DNA of 50,013 bases, from positions 1 through 50,013 of the forward strand of contig NZ_JAHKNG010000027.1 in assembly GCF_018860165.1 (NCBI RefSeq), given 5' to 3'. Within the stretch, counting starts at the first letter, position 1, and the number at the start of each line of letters is the position of its first letter. The notes beneath the pieces are model-generated. The model did no database searches. It had not been told where the DNA came from and was given only the letters and a program-made list of their open reading frames with translations. The position numbers and the translations under genes are program-made. The stretch is from Paracoccus marinaquae (GTDB taxonomy: Bacteria > Pseudomonadota > Alphaproteobacteria > Rhodobacterales > Rhodobacteraceae). Shown here piece by piece: positions 1 to 7,844 of the stretch.

Positions 1-50
1 TGGAACACATGCTTCGCCAGATCGAGCCCGACCGTGATAATCTCCGACAT
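1..50 (-). CDS. IS110-family transposase, N-terminal fragment (partial)
   Basis: The reading frame begins with ATG at 50-48 and leaves the window after 16 codons (MSEIITVGLDLAKHVF). The GLDLAK motif carries the first aspartate of the DEDD-type RuvC-like catalytic domain of IS110 recombinases, which move the element as a circular intermediate. A purine-rich GGGAGGACGG ribosome site precedes the start. Whether the rest of the gene is intact cannot be seen. It is closely related to, but distinct from, the fragment that starts at 355 on the same strand. Confidence 0.6.
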   Translation of the reverse strand, partial: MSEIITVGLDLAKHVF

Positions 51-130
51 GACCGTCCTCCCTTGTGGATAATCGCAGACCCTCCTTGGCACATCAATGC
101 CGTCGGGGGGCGGTCACATCATCAGAGTCG
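1..130 (-). mobile_element. IS110-family element, 5' end (copy A, runs off left edge)
   Basis: This is the 5' noncoding end plus the first transposase codons of an IS110-like element. It matches 305-434 at roughly 85% by eye, over both the coding start and about 80 noncoding bases. Similarity stops near 130, where the other copy's interrupted transposase begins, so 130 is the likely element end. No terminal inverted repeat is visible, as is usual for IS110 elements. Confidence 0.6.
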
Positions 131-355
131 GATGAACCGCACATCATGGCCCAGCCTGCCGATCTCACGACCTCAGAAGTGAGCCCCGCCGCAGGCTTCC
201 ATCTCGACGACACAGGGCTGCAGCGCACTGAGGAAGGCCAGAACCCGATTCCTCCGCAACTGCTTGCGCAGAACAGGCTGCCCCGCTCCATCTGCCCCGT
301 GGACCTGAAACACGTTCTGAGCCAGATCGAGCCCGACCGTGATAATCTCCGACAT
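131..355 (-). pseudogene. Broken IS110-family transposase fragment
   Basis: Translation from ATG at 355 gives 60 residues beginning MSEIITVGLDLAQNVF, typical of the IS110 transposase N-terminus, and then meets TGA at 175-173. Reading past the stop, the frame continues GREIGRLGHDVRFI, which also matches the family; the stop sits where a Trp codon (TGG) is expected, so this looks like a TGG-to-TGA nonsense change. Homology then stops at 131 at the junction with copy A. With only about 75 of some 340 usual codons and an internal stop, it cannot encode a working recombinase. Confidence 0.7.
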
Positions 356-434
356 GACCGCCCTCCTTTATGGATCGTTGCAGGCCCGCCTTGGCACATT
401 GATGCCGTCGGGGGCGGTCACATCATCAGAGCCG
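131..434 (-). mobile_element. IS110-family element remnant (copy B)
   Basis: This is a 5' remnant of a second IS110-like element: about 80 noncoding bases (356-434) plus 75 transposase codons (355-131). It ends abruptly where copy A begins, which fits insertion of copy A into copy B, or recombination between two IS copies. The interval 435-473 between it and mogA shows no recognisable feature. Confidence 0.6.
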
Positions 435-473
435 CTTTCCGCATTCATGTCGTTTCTGATTTCCTCGAGCTGA

Positions 474-1007
474 TTATTTCCCTTTCGGCCGGAACGCCCT
501 GATCTTTGCCGGGTCCGTCTCGATCCAGCCCGCGCCCAGAAGGTCGAGGCAATAGGGGACCGCCGCGAAGACCGCGTTCAGGCAGGTGGCGATGGCCGAG
601 GGCTTGCCCGGGAGGGTGATGATCAACGTCCGGCCCCGGCTGACCGCCGTCTGGCGCGACAGGATCGCGGTCGGCACCTCGCCCAGCGAGGCGCGGCGCA
701 TTTCCTCGCCGAAGCCCGGATATTCGCGTTCGGCCACGTCGCTGACCGCCTCGGGCGTCAGGTCGCGCGGCGCGGGGCCGGTGCCGCCGGTCACGAGGAT
801 CAGGTCGGCGCCGCCGTCACAGAGATCGCGCAGCCGGGCGGCCACGGTCTCGCGGCCGTCGGGGGTGATGTGACGGGCGATCTCGACCGGGGAGGTGATG
901 ACCTCGCGCAGCCAGCTTTCCGCGCCGGGGCCACCCTTGTCCTCGTATTCGCCGCTGGCGGCGCGGTCGGAAACGGTCAGGATGGCGATGCGGGCGGGGC
1001 GGGTCAT
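474..1007 (-). CDS. mogA: Molybdopterin adenylyltransferase (MogA/MoaB family)
   Basis: A cytoplasmic enzyme of molybdenum cofactor synthesis that adenylates molybdopterin before molybdate insertion. The 177-residue protein has the MoCF-binding fold signature: SDRAASGEYEDKGGP near the N-terminus, TGGTG at residues 73-77 followed by the conserved D82, and LPGKPSA at 132-138. The start was set at ATG 1007 because the protein then opens MTRPARIAILTVSD as in homologues and is preceded by GAAAGG; an upstream in-frame ATG at 1088 would add 27 residues with no family resemblance. Length fits the single-domain bacterial family. No other Moco genes are adjacent. MoaB is the alternative name within the same family. 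Confidence 0.88.
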   Translation of the reverse strand: MTRPARIAILTVSDRAASGEYEDKGGPGAESWLREVITSPVEIARHITPDGRETVAARLRDLCDGGADLILVTGGTGPAPRDLTPEAVSDVAEREYPGFGEEMRRASLGEVPTAILSRQTAVSRGRTLIITLPGKPSAIATCLNAVFAAVPYCLDLLGAGWIETDPAKIRAFRPKGK

Positions 1008-1168
1008 GGCGGGGCCTTTCGGTCGTGGAGGACAGTCTCGCCGACACGGGCCGCAAAAGAAAGCGATTGCGACCCTCGGGTCCGCCAAACAGGCCGGTAT
1101 CTTGCTGATTTAACTCTTCGGCAAGGATTGCCATGCTACCTCAAGGCTACCCAACAAAAGAGACTGTG

Positions 1169-1537
1169 ATGGTTCGACTTATATTTCTGGCGACTGCAAC
1201 CGTAGGTTTTCTGACCGGCTGCGCCTCGGAGATGATGAAATCCTATCTTGGCAAGGATATCACCGAAGTTGCAATGGATCGCGGCGCGCCCGATGGTTAC
1301 GTGGATCTGCCGGACGGGCGGCGCGCCTTCATGTGGCAGGAAAACCAATCAATGGTGACGCCTGCGACGACCAACTATTCCAGCACGGCTTACGGCAGCT
1401 ATATCAGTGGAAGTGCTGTGACGACCGGCGGCTATGTGAGCACGTGGGAATGTACCTATACGTTCATCGGGCAGCGTAACCCGCGCGGCAGCTACACTGT
1501 GGTGGACTTCAGGAAGCCTTCACTTCAGTGCGAATAG
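1169..1537 (+). CDS. Small hypothetical lipoprotein
   Basis: A 122-residue protein with a lipoprotein signal peptide: a short charged start, a hydrophobic stretch, and lipobox LTGC with the modified cysteine at residue 18. The mature part is small and rich in Ser, Thr, Tyr and Gly in the middle (TTNYSSTAYGSY), with Cys near the end in a WECTYTF segment and at the penultimate residue. Small surface or periplasmic lipoproteins of this shape are common in Rhodobacteraceae, but I cannot assign a function. The start at ATG 1169 is chosen because it puts the hydrophobic segment at the N-terminus; the ATG at 1133 would bury it. Lower GC than its neighbours may hint at a different origin. Confidence 0.7.
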   Translation: MVRLIFLATATVGFLTGCASEMMKSYLGKDITEVAMDRGAPDGYVDLPDGRRAFMWQENQSMVTPATTNYSSTAYGSYISGSAVTTGGYVSTWECTYTFIGQRNPRGSYTVVDFRKPSLQCE

Positions 1538-1568
1538 CAGACCGGCATATCGTGCTCTGCTCACATGC

Positions 1569-2795
1569 TCACTTCACCCGCGCGTTCCGGTTCGCGACCA
1601 GTTTCAGGCGCAGCGCGTTCAGGCGGATGAAGCCGGCCGCGTCCTTCTGGTCATAGGCGCCGGCGTCGTCCTCGAAGGTGACATGCGCCTCACTGTAAAG
1701 CGAATGGTCCGACCAGCGGCCGACGCAGTTCACGTTGCCCTTGTAGAGTTTCAGCCGCACGGTGCCGGTGACATTTTCCTGCGAGCGGTCGATCAGGGCC
1801 TGCAGCATCTCGCGTTCGGGGCTGAACCAGAAGCCGTTATAGATCAGCTCGGCATAGCGCGGCATCAGCGAATCCTTGAGATGCCCCGCGCCGCTGTCCA
1901 GCGTGATCTGCTCGATGCCGCGATGGGCTTCCAGCAGGATGGTGCCGCCCGGCGTTTCATAGATGCCGCGCGACTTCATGCCGACGAAACGGTTTTCCAC
2001 AAAGTCCAGCCGGCCGATGCCGTGCCTGCGGCCCAGCTCGTTCAGGTCGGTCAGGATGGTGGCCGGCGACAGGGTGCGGCCGTTGATCGCCACGGCGTCG
2101 CCGCGCTCGAATGTCACCTCGATATATTCGGGCGTATCGGGCGCATCCTCGGGGCTGACGGTGCGCTGATAGACATAGTCGGGGGCCTCGACCGCCGGAT
2201 CCTCCAGCGCCTTGCCCTCGCTGCTGGTGTGCAGCAGGTTCGCATCGACGCTGAACGGCGCCTCGCCGCGCTTGTCCCTGGCGATGGGGATCTGGTTCGC
2301 CTCGGCGAATTCGATCAGCTTGGTGCGGCTGGAGAGGTTCCATTCCCGCCAGGGCGCGATGACCTTGATCGAGGGATCCAGCGCATAGGCGGAAAGCTCG
2401 AAGCGGACCTGATCGTTGCCCTTGCCGGTGGCGCCATGGGCGACCGCGTCGGCGCCGTGCTGATGGGCCAGTTCAACCAGCCGCTTCGAGATCAGCGGCC
2501 GCGCGATCGAGGTGCCGAGCAGGTAAAGGCCCTCATAGACGGCATTGGCGCGGAACATCGGGAAGACGAAATCGCGCACGAATTCCTCGCGCAGATCCTC
2601 GATATGGATGTTCTCGGGCCTGATGCCCAGCAGTTCGGCCTTCTTGCGCGCCGGTTCCAGCTCCTCGCCCTGCCCCAGATCGGCGGTGAAGGTGACGACC
2701 TCGCAGCCATATTCGGTCTGCAGCCATTTCAGGATGATCGAGGTGTCGAGTCCCCCGGAATAGGCGAGGACGACTTTCTTCGGCGCGTCGGACAT
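1569..2795 (-). CDS. argG: Argininosuccinate synthase
   Basis: Joins citrulline and aspartate at the cost of ATP in arginine synthesis, in the cytoplasm. The 408-residue length is that of the bacterial enzyme. The ATP-pyrophosphatase P-loop AYSGGLDTS is at residues 10-18, followed by family blocks such as [31 protein letters not shown] and the C-terminal [22 protein letters not shown]. The start at ATG 2795 is preceded by GAAAGGG on the minus strand; longer in-frame starts reach into the divergent ilvA leader and add unrelated sequence. It is transcribed divergently from ilvA across a 121-base region carrying a promoter and an inverted repeat. Confidence 0.95.
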   Translation of the reverse strand: MSDAPKKVVLAYSGGLDTSIILKWLQTEYGCEVVTFTADLGQGEELEPARKKAELLGIRPENIHIEDLREEFVRDFVFPMFRANAVYEGLYLLGTSIARPLISKRLVELAHQHGADAVAHGATGKGNDQVRFELSAYALDPSIKVIAPWREWNLSSRTKLIEFAEANQIPIARDKRGEAPFSVDANLLHTSSEGKALEDPAVEAPDYVYQRTVSPEDAPDTPEYIEVTFERGDAVAINGRTLSPATILTDLNELGRRHGIGRLDFVENRFVGMKSRGIYETPGGTILLEAHRGIEQITLDSGAGHLKDSLMPRYAELIYNGFWFSPEREMLQALIDRSQENVTGTVRLKLYKGNVNCVGRWSDHSLYSEAHVTFEDDAGAYDQKDAAGFIRLNALRLKLVANRNARVK

Positions 2796-2821
2796 GGCGG
2801 AACCCTTTCGAATTTTCAGGG

Positions 2822-2850
2822 GGAATAAGGCCAATCGCCCGGCCTCACAA
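2822..2850 (-). promoter_or_regulatory. Candidate argG promoter
   Basis: On the minus strand, TTGTGA (2850-2845) and TATTCC (2827-2822) are separated by 17 bases, placing a sigma70-type promoter just upstream of argG. The -35 lies between the arms of the inverted repeat at 2837-2863. Sequence match only. Confidence 0.4.
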
Positions 2851-2863
2851 GGGCCGGCCGGGC
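2837..2863. repeat. Inverted repeat between argG and ilvA
   Basis: GCCCGGCC at 2837-2844 and GGCCGGGC at 2856-2863 form a perfect 8-base inverted repeat around 11 bases. It straddles the putative argG -35 element and has no T-tract, so it could be a protein-binding site or an RNA hairpin in the ilvA leader. Confidence 0.4.
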
Positions 2864-2916
2864 AATATCCGCCAACGGGACTTGCCAAGGCCGCGCTTTC
2901 GCGCCATGGGCGGAAC

Positions 2917-4164
2917 ATGGAAAACTTTGTCGCCTCCGTCGCCCGAGCCGAGGCCGCGCTTCGCGACCTGTTCGAGCCCACGCCCCTGCAGCGCAACGAT
3001 CACCTGTCGGCGAAATACGGCGCCGATATCTGGCTGAAGCGCGAGGATCTGACGCCGGTGCGCAGCTACAAGCTACGCGGGGCGTTCAACGCGATGCGCA
3101 AGCTGGTCGGCGACACCCGCGGCACGAACGCGCATTTCGTCTGCGCCAGCGCCGGCAACCACGCGCAGGGCGTGGCCTATGCCTGCCGCCATTTCGGCGC
3201 GAGGGGCACGATCTTCATGCCGGTGACGACGCCGAAGCAGAAGATCGACAAGACCCGGGTCTTTGGCGGCGATGCGGTCGAGATCGTGCTGACCGGCGAC
3301 TATTTCGACCAGACGCTGGCCGCCTCGCAGGAGTTTTCGGCCCGCCAGGGCGCGCAGTTCCTGTCGCCTTTCGATGCGCCCGACATCATCGAGGGGCAGG
3401 CGACGGTGGGGCTGGAAATGCTGGCGCAGATGGAGCGGGCACCCGATCTGGTGGTGCTGCCGGTCGGCGGTGGCGGGCTGTCGGCGGGGGTGGTGCGCTA
3501 TCTGGCAGAGACCGCGCCCGAGACCCGATTCGCCTTTGCCGAGCCACTGGGCGGGGCCAGCCTGCAGGCGGCGCTGGAGACCGGCGCCCCGGTCGCCCTG
3601 CCGGCGGTGGACAGCTTTGTCGACGGCGCCGCGGTCGCCCGGATCGGGGCGCTGCCCTTCGAGGTGCTGCGCCGCTTTTCGCCTGCGGACGTGCATCTGG
3701 CCCCCGAGGACCGGATCTGCGGCACCATGCTGGAGATGCTGAATGCCGAGGGCGTGGTGCTGGAGCCTGCCGGGGCACTGGCGCTGGACGTGCTCGGCGA
3801 TCTGGGGGATCTGACCGGCCGGACGGTCGTCTGCATCTGCTCGGGCGGGAATTTCGACTTCGAGCGGCTGCCCGAGGTGAAGGAACGCGCCCAGCGATTC
3901 AGCGGCGTGAAAAAATATTTTGTTCTGCGCATGCCGCAGCGCCCGGGCGCACTGCGCGATTTCCTGCAGTTGCTGGGGCCGGATGACGATATCACCCGGT
4001 TCGAATACCTGAAGAAATCGGCCCGCAACTTCGGCTCGGTGCTGATCGGGATCGAGACCTCGGAACCGGCCAACCTGACCGCGCTGGCGCAGCGGCTGGA
4101 CGGGGCGGGACTTTCCTATCGCGACATCACCCGCGACGAGATCCTGGCGGAACTTCTGGTCTGA
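2917..4164 (+). CDS. ilvA: Threonine ammonia-lyase (dehydratase), short form with C-terminal ACT-like domain
   Basis: A PLP enzyme that deaminates threonine to 2-oxobutyrate, the first step to isoleucine. The 415-residue protein has the PLP lysine in SYKLRGA (K52), the phosphate-binding and substrate loop ASAGNHAQG, the glycine loop PVGGGGLS, and SGGN near residue 310. The last 90 residues ([18 protein letters not shown] onwards) form one ACT-like regulatory domain, as in the roughly 400-residue class rather than the two-domain E. coli enzyme. The start at ATG 2917 matches the family N-terminus MENFVASV; the frame stays open upstream through the intergenic hairpin. A catabolic role (TdcB type) is less likely given the ACT domain. 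Confidence 0.92.
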   Translation: MENFVASVARAEAALRDLFEPTPLQRNDHLSAKYGADIWLKREDLTPVRSYKLRGAFNAMRKLVGDTRGTNAHFVCASAGNHAQGVAYACRHFGARGTIFMPVTTPKQKIDKTRVFGGDAVEIVLTGDYFDQTLAASQEFSARQGAQFLSPFDAPDIIEGQATVGLEMLAQMERAPDLVVLPVGGGGLSAGVVRYLAETAPETRFAFAEPLGGASLQAALETGAPVALPAVDSFVDGAAVARIGALPFEVLRRFSPADVHLAPEDRICGTMLEMLNAEGVVLEPAGALALDVLGDLGDLTGRTVVCICSGGNFDFERLPEVKERAQRFSGVKKYFVLRMPQRPGALRDFLQLLGPDDDITRFEYLKKSARNFGSVLIGIETSEPANLTALAQRLDGAGLSYRDITRDEILAELLV

Positions 4165-4257
4165 GGCCCGGCGGGGCCGGCGCCGGTCCAGACAATTTGA
4201 CCTATTGCCTAGGCACGATTTACCGCGCCTTTACCGCACCTGCGCTAGAAGCGCGGC

Positions 4258-5550
4258 ATGAGGGCTGGGAATCGCAAGACACGCGGCGAGGAGACCGCAT
4301 CGGCCGGGGCCGAGACACCGCTTCGGGTGCTGCTTGCCTGCACCCCGTCGGCGGCGACCCGCAGGCTGACGGCCGAGTTGCGCCGCGCCGGCTATGGTCT
4401 GGCGCAAGCCGTGGACAGCGCCGAGGCGCTGCGGCTCTGCGCCGATCAGCCCCCCGATATCGTCATCTACGATCTGGCCATGCGGGGCATGGACGGCCCG
4501 GATTTCTGCCGGGCGTTGCGCCTGCAGGACCCGCATCGACGCAGCTATCTGATCCTGCTGGCCCCCGCCGGCAGCAATGGCAACATTGCCGACGGGCTGC
4601 GCGCCGGGGCCGATGATTTCGTCACCCTGCCGGCGGATTCGGCCAAGATGCTGGCCCGGCTTGCGGTCGGCGAACGGGTGCTGCGGATGGAGGCGGAACT
4701 GCGCGCCAGCAACGCGCAACTGCGCAGCGCGCTTGAGCGTCTGGAGGTGACCCAGGCCGCCCTCGACCGCGACCTGCTGGAGGCGCGCAAGCTGCAACAG
4801 GGACTGGTGCGCGAGCGTTCGGGGCGGTTCGGGCCGTTCCAGCTGTCGCTGCTGCTGCGGCCGGCCGGGCATATCGGCGGCGATCTTGTCGGCTTCTTTC
4901 CGATCGGCGATGACCGGATCGGCATCTATGCGCTGGACGTGTCGGGCCATGGCGTCACCGCCGCCCTGCTGACCGCGCAGCTTTCGGTGCATCTGTCGGG
5001 CGCCTCGGACCAGAATGTCGCGCTGCGCGCGGCGCAGGCGGGCAATGATGCCGTGCCGCCGGCGGCGCTGGCGCATTTCTTCAACAACATGATGTTGGAG
5101 GAAATGAACACCGACACCTATTTCACCATGATCTATGCCGAGTTGAACCATGTGACCGGCCTGGTCCGCATGGTGCAGGCCGGCCATCCGCATCCGATGC
5201 TGCAGGATCCGACGGGTCAGGTCAGCACCGTCGGACAGGGCGGCATGCCGGTCGGCGTGTTCGAGAACCCGATCTTCGACGAGCTGGAGTTCCAGCTGCC
5301 GCCGGGATCGCGGCTGCTGATCACCTCGGACGGGATCACCGAGGCGGCGAATCGGGCCGGCCGGCTGCTGGGCGAGGAGGGGCTGGAGGCGATCATGCGC
5401 ACCAACGCCTTCCTCGGCGGGCACGCATTCCTGGAATCCATGGCCTGGTCGGTTTCGGAATATTGCCGGGGCGAGCGTCCCGATGACATGTCGGCGGTCC
5501 TGATCGAATATCTGCGCCCGGCCGAAGCCATCCCGATCACCGAACACTGA
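4258..5550 (+). CDS. Receiver-PP2C (SpoIIE/RsbU-like) phosphatase fusion with a degenerate receiver
   Basis: A 430-residue fusion of an N-terminal response-regulator receiver (about 21-135), a coiled-coil linker (about 140-185) and a C-terminal SpoIIE-type serine phosphatase (about 190-425). The phosphatase keeps its metal ligands: GGD at 207-209, DVSGHG from 227, SDG with D358, and DD at 409-410. In the receiver the phospho-acceptor aspartate is present (D72 in IYDLAM), but the acidic pair is A27-C28, the Thr/Ser position is A102 and the invariant Lys is L124. Proteins of this type usually reset anti-sigma antagonist switches. The degenerate receiver suggests activation other than by phosphotransfer. 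No partner kinase or sigma regulator lies nearby. The start at ATG 4258 fits the receiver boundary. Confidence 0.85.
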   Translation: MRAGNRKTRGEETASAGAETPLRVLLACTPSAATRRLTAELRRAGYGLAQAVDSAEALRLCADQPPDIVIYDLAMRGMDGPDFCRALRLQDPHRRSYLILLAPAGSNGNIADGLRAGADDFVTLPADSAKMLARLAVGERVLRMEAELRASNAQLRSALERLEVTQAALDRDLLEARKLQQGLVRERSGRFGPFQLSLLLRPAGHIGGDLVGFFPIGDDRIGIYALDVSGHGVTAALLTAQLSVHLSGASDQNVALRAAQAGNDAVPPAALAHFFNNMMLEEMNTDTYFTMIYAELNHVTGLVRMVQAGHPHPMLQDPTGQVSTVGQGGMPVGVFENPIFDELEFQLPPGSRLLITSDGITEAANRAGRLLGEEGLEAIMRTNAFLGGHAFLESMAWSVSEYCRGERPDDMSAVLIEYLRPAEAIPITEH

Positions 5551-5619
5551 CGCGGCCGCCGCGCGGCGCAACGGACGGATGCCCCGTCGGATCCCGCGCC
5601 CCTGCGAAGTTCACGGCCT

Positions 5620-6069
5620 TTAGCCCGGCCCCCTCAGCGCCCGTCGCAGCAAGGCCCGCGCGCCGGGATCGGGCAACAGCGACAGCGCCTGATCCGGGCT
5701 GCACCAATGCGCGCTGTGGCCGGGCTCGGACGGCGGGCCGCGGCGCGAGACCGGACGAGCGTGCCAGACCGAACACAGCTTCTCGGCCATCAGATCGTAA
5801 TCCGGCATGTAGCAGAACCGGCGATAGGCGCCGAGACGGCGCAGGCCGGCGATGGTCCAGCCGGTTTCCTCCAGAACCTCGCGATGCAGCGCCGCGATGG
5901 CGCCCTCGCCCCGATCGATGCCGCCGCCCGGCAACTGGAATTCGGGCGTGGGCGCGGCCTGATGGGTCAGCAGGACCCGCCCCTCGCGCAGCAGCACCGC
6001 ATAGGCACCTGGGCGCCGCCGATACTGTGCGCCGGACTGCGGGGGCTGGCCGAAACGGGGAATCATCAT
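5620..6069 (-). CDS. Nudix hydrolase, substrate unknown
   Basis: A 149-residue single-domain Nudix protein. The Nudix box runs from GGGIDRGEG through REVLEETGW, with all the metal-binding glutamates of the GX5EX7REUXEEXGU pattern. The opening MMIPRFGQPP and YRRRPGAYAVLL resemble a group of Rhodobacterales Nudix proteins without assigned substrate. Such enzymes hydrolyse nucleoside diphosphates linked to another moiety. Start is ATG 6069, with a second ATG at 6066. It is transcribed away from the hslO operon, so the two share the 147-base region 6070-6216. It is distinct from the CoA-type and MutT-type Nudix genes elsewhere in the window. Confidence 0.82.
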   Translation of the reverse strand: MMIPRFGQPPQSGAQYRRRPGAYAVLLREGRVLLTHQAAPTPEFQLPGGGIDRGEGAIAALHREVLEETGWTIAGLRRLGAYRRFCYMPDYDLMAEKLCSVWHARPVSRRGPPSEPGHSAHWCSPDQALSLLPDPGARALLRRALRGPG

Positions 6070-6132
6070 CGCTCCTGCGTCATCCGGGCCAAGGGCTAAC
6101 CCGGCTGCGGTGAAGGCGAAAGACCGCCCCCC

Positions 6133-6160
6133 TTGGGATTGCCGCCAGATCCCTTATATT
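6133..6160 (+). promoter_or_regulatory. Candidate promoter of the hslO operon
   Basis: TTGGGA (6133-6138) and TATATT (6155-6160) are separated by 16 bases and lie 56 bases upstream of the hslO start. The -10 falls inside the inverted repeat 6139-6169. Confidence 0.5.
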
Positions 6161-6169
6161 GGGCGGCAA
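6139..6169. repeat. Inverted repeat flanking the hslO -10 element
   Basis: TTGCCGCC (6139-6146) and GGCGGCAA (6162-6169) form a perfect 8-base inverted repeat with 15 bases between, enclosing the TATATT -10 box. The geometry resembles a dyad operator that would block RNA polymerase, but no regulator is adjacent. Confidence 0.45.
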
Positions 6170-6216
6170 CCCGGCCCGCCCGCGCGCGCGGCCACCCGAG
6201 ATTTCAAGGATACGCC

Positions 6217-7257
6217 ATGAGCATGATCAACCAGATCGCCTGGGACGACACGGTTCTGCCCTTCCAGTTGGACCGTTCCTCGATCCGCGGCCGTGTCGCG
6301 CGGCTGGACGGCGTGCTGGACCATATTCTGTCGCGCCACGCCTATCCCGCCCCGGTCAGCGCGCTGGTGGCCGAACTGGCGCTGCTGACGGCGCTGATCG
6401 GCCCAACCGTCAAGCTGCGCTGGAAGCTGAGCCTGCAGGTGCGCGGCAATGGTGCCGTGCGCACCATCGCCGCCGATTTCTACGCCCCCGAGGCCGATGG
6501 CACGCCGGCCAGGATCCGCGCCTGGGCCAGTTTCGACGAGGACCGGCTGGACGACCGCCCGGCCTTCGAGCAGATCGGCGAGGGGTATTTCGCCATCCTG
6601 ATCGACCAGGGCAGCGGCACCACGCCCTATCAGGGCATCACGCCACTGGCCGGCGGCTCGCTCTCGGCCTGCGCGCAGACCTATTTCGCCCAGTCCGAGC
6701 AGCTGCCGACCCGCTTTCAGCTGGCCAGCGGCCGGTCGCAACTGACCGGCGAGGCCGAACACTGGCGCGCCGGCGGCGTCATGCTGCAGACCCTGCCCGC
6801 CCAGCCGATGACCTCGGGCGAGGGTGGCAGCGGCGAGGGCGGGCTGATCGAGGCCGCCGATATCCTGCAGGGCGCCGAATCCGAGGACTGGAACCGCGCC
6901 AACCTGCTGCTGGACACGGTCGAGACGCTGGAACTGATCGGCCCCACGGTCGGGCCGACCGACCTGCTGCTGCGGCTGTTCCACGAGGAAACCCCGCGCG
7001 TCTTCGATGCGCAGCGGGTGGAATTCGGCTGTTCCTGCACCTCTGAGCGGGTCCGCGACACGCTGTCGATCTATTCGGCCAAGGACATCGCCCATATGAC
7101 CACGCCCGAGGGCATCGTCACCGCCGATTGCCAGTTCTGCGGCGCGCATTACGAATTCGACCCGCAAAGCCTGGGCTTCGAGGCAACGGTCGATGCCGAG
7201 GGCCAGCCGATCGGATCCGAGGCCGGCGGCGACGCGACCGACAGGGCCGCCGAGTGA
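6217..7257 (+). CDS. hslO: Hsp33 redox-regulated chaperone
   Basis: A cytoplasmic holdase activated by oxidative unfolding. The 346-residue protein carries the four zinc cysteines of the redox switch, C272-x-C274 and C305-x2-C308, with 30 residues between the pairs, as expected for the family's CXC and CXXC motifs. The N-terminal domain (about 1-240) holds the substrate-binding fold, including SLQVRGNGAVRTIAADFY. The start at ATG 6217 follows CAAGGA; upstream codons are in frame but unrelated. It is the first gene of a five-gene run in which each stop overlaps the next start. A redox chaperone leading a tRNA- and rRNA-processing set is notable. Confidence 0.93.
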   Translation: MSMINQIAWDDTVLPFQLDRSSIRGRVARLDGVLDHILSRHAYPAPVSALVAELALLTALIGPTVKLRWKLSLQVRGNGAVRTIAADFYAPEADGTPARIRAWASFDEDRLDDRPAFEQIGEGYFAILIDQGSGTTPYQGITPLAGGSLSACAQTYFAQSEQLPTRFQLASGRSQLTGEAEHWRAGGVMLQTLPAQPMTSGEGGSGEGGLIEAADILQGAESEDWNRANLLLDTVETLELIGPTVGPTDLLLRLFHEETPRVFDAQRVEFGCSCTSERVRDTLSIYSAKDIAHMTTPEGIVTADCQFCGAHYEFDPQSLGFEATVDAEGQPIGSEAGGDATDRAAE

Positions 7258-7844
7258 TCCCCCTCTGGTCCGAGGACCGGCTGCGGGCGGCGCTGCGCGT
7301 GGCCGCCGTGCCGAGTTCGGATTTCGAGCTGAACGACCTGACCCCGCCCGAGGCCCGGCTGCGCCCGGCCGGGGTGCTGGCCGCCTTTCACGAGGATGAC
7401 GGGCGGCTGCTGCTGACCAAGCGCGCCTCGGGGCTGCGGCATCATCCGGGCCAGATCGCCCTGCCCGGCGGCAAGGTCGATCCCGGTGACGCCGACGAGG
7501 TGGCGGCGGCGCTGCGCGAGGCGCAGGAAGAGGTCGGGCTGGATCCGGCGCAGGTCGATCTGATCGGCACCCTGCCGCCGCACCAGACCGTGACCGCCTT
7601 CGCGGTGACGCCGGTTCTGGGCATCATTCGCGGCAGGTTCGTGCCGCGCCCCGAGCCGGGCGAGGTCGACGAGGTGTTCACCCTGCCCTTCGCCCATATC
7701 GCCGATCCGTCGCGCTATCACGTCGAAAAGCGGCGCTGGCGCGGCGACTGGCGCAGCTATTACGTCGCGCCCCACGGCCCCTATTACCTCTGGGGGGCGA
7801 CCGCGCGCATGCTGCTGGGGCTGGCCCGGAGGATGCAGCCATGA
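7254..7844 (+). CDS. Nudix CoA pyrophosphatase-like hydrolase
   Basis: A 196-residue Nudix protein of the CoA pyrophosphatase type (NudL/YeaB-like), which would cleave coenzyme A or acyl-CoA to 4'-phosphopantetheine and 3',5'-ADP. The segment RHHPGQIALPGGKVDPGD includes the LPGGK block seen in this subgroup and the Nudix box continues as REAQEEVGLDP. The start is taken as GTG 7254, which overlaps the hslO stop as GTGA; the first ATG in frame lies inside hslO. It would be translated by coupling. The substrate is inferred from family only. Confidence 0.83.
   Translation: MIPLWSEDRLRAALRVAAVPSSDFELNDLTPPEARLRPAGVLAAFHEDDGRLLLTKRASGLRHHPGQIALPGGKVDPGDADEVAAALREAQEEVGLDPAQVDLIGTLPPHQTVTAFAVTPVLGIIRGRFVPRPEPGEVDEVFTLPFAHIADPSRYHVEKRRWRGDWRSYYVAPHGPYYLWGATARMLLGLARRMQP

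Noticed and set aside
51..130. IS110 bridge RNA in the visible 5' noncoding end
   Set aside because: Only about 80 bases lie between the element boundary and the transposase start, short for a full bridge RNA, and I see no convincing paired-loop structure.
1008..1168. Moco riboswitch or promoter upstream of mogA
   Set aside because: No conserved riboswitch-like arrangement and no acceptable -35/-10 pair could be recognised.
4165..4257. Promoter with TTGACC at 4197 for the phosphatase gene
   Set aside because: No -10-like hexamer lies at 16-18 bases; only repeated TTTACCGC blocks are seen, so I did not list it as a feature.
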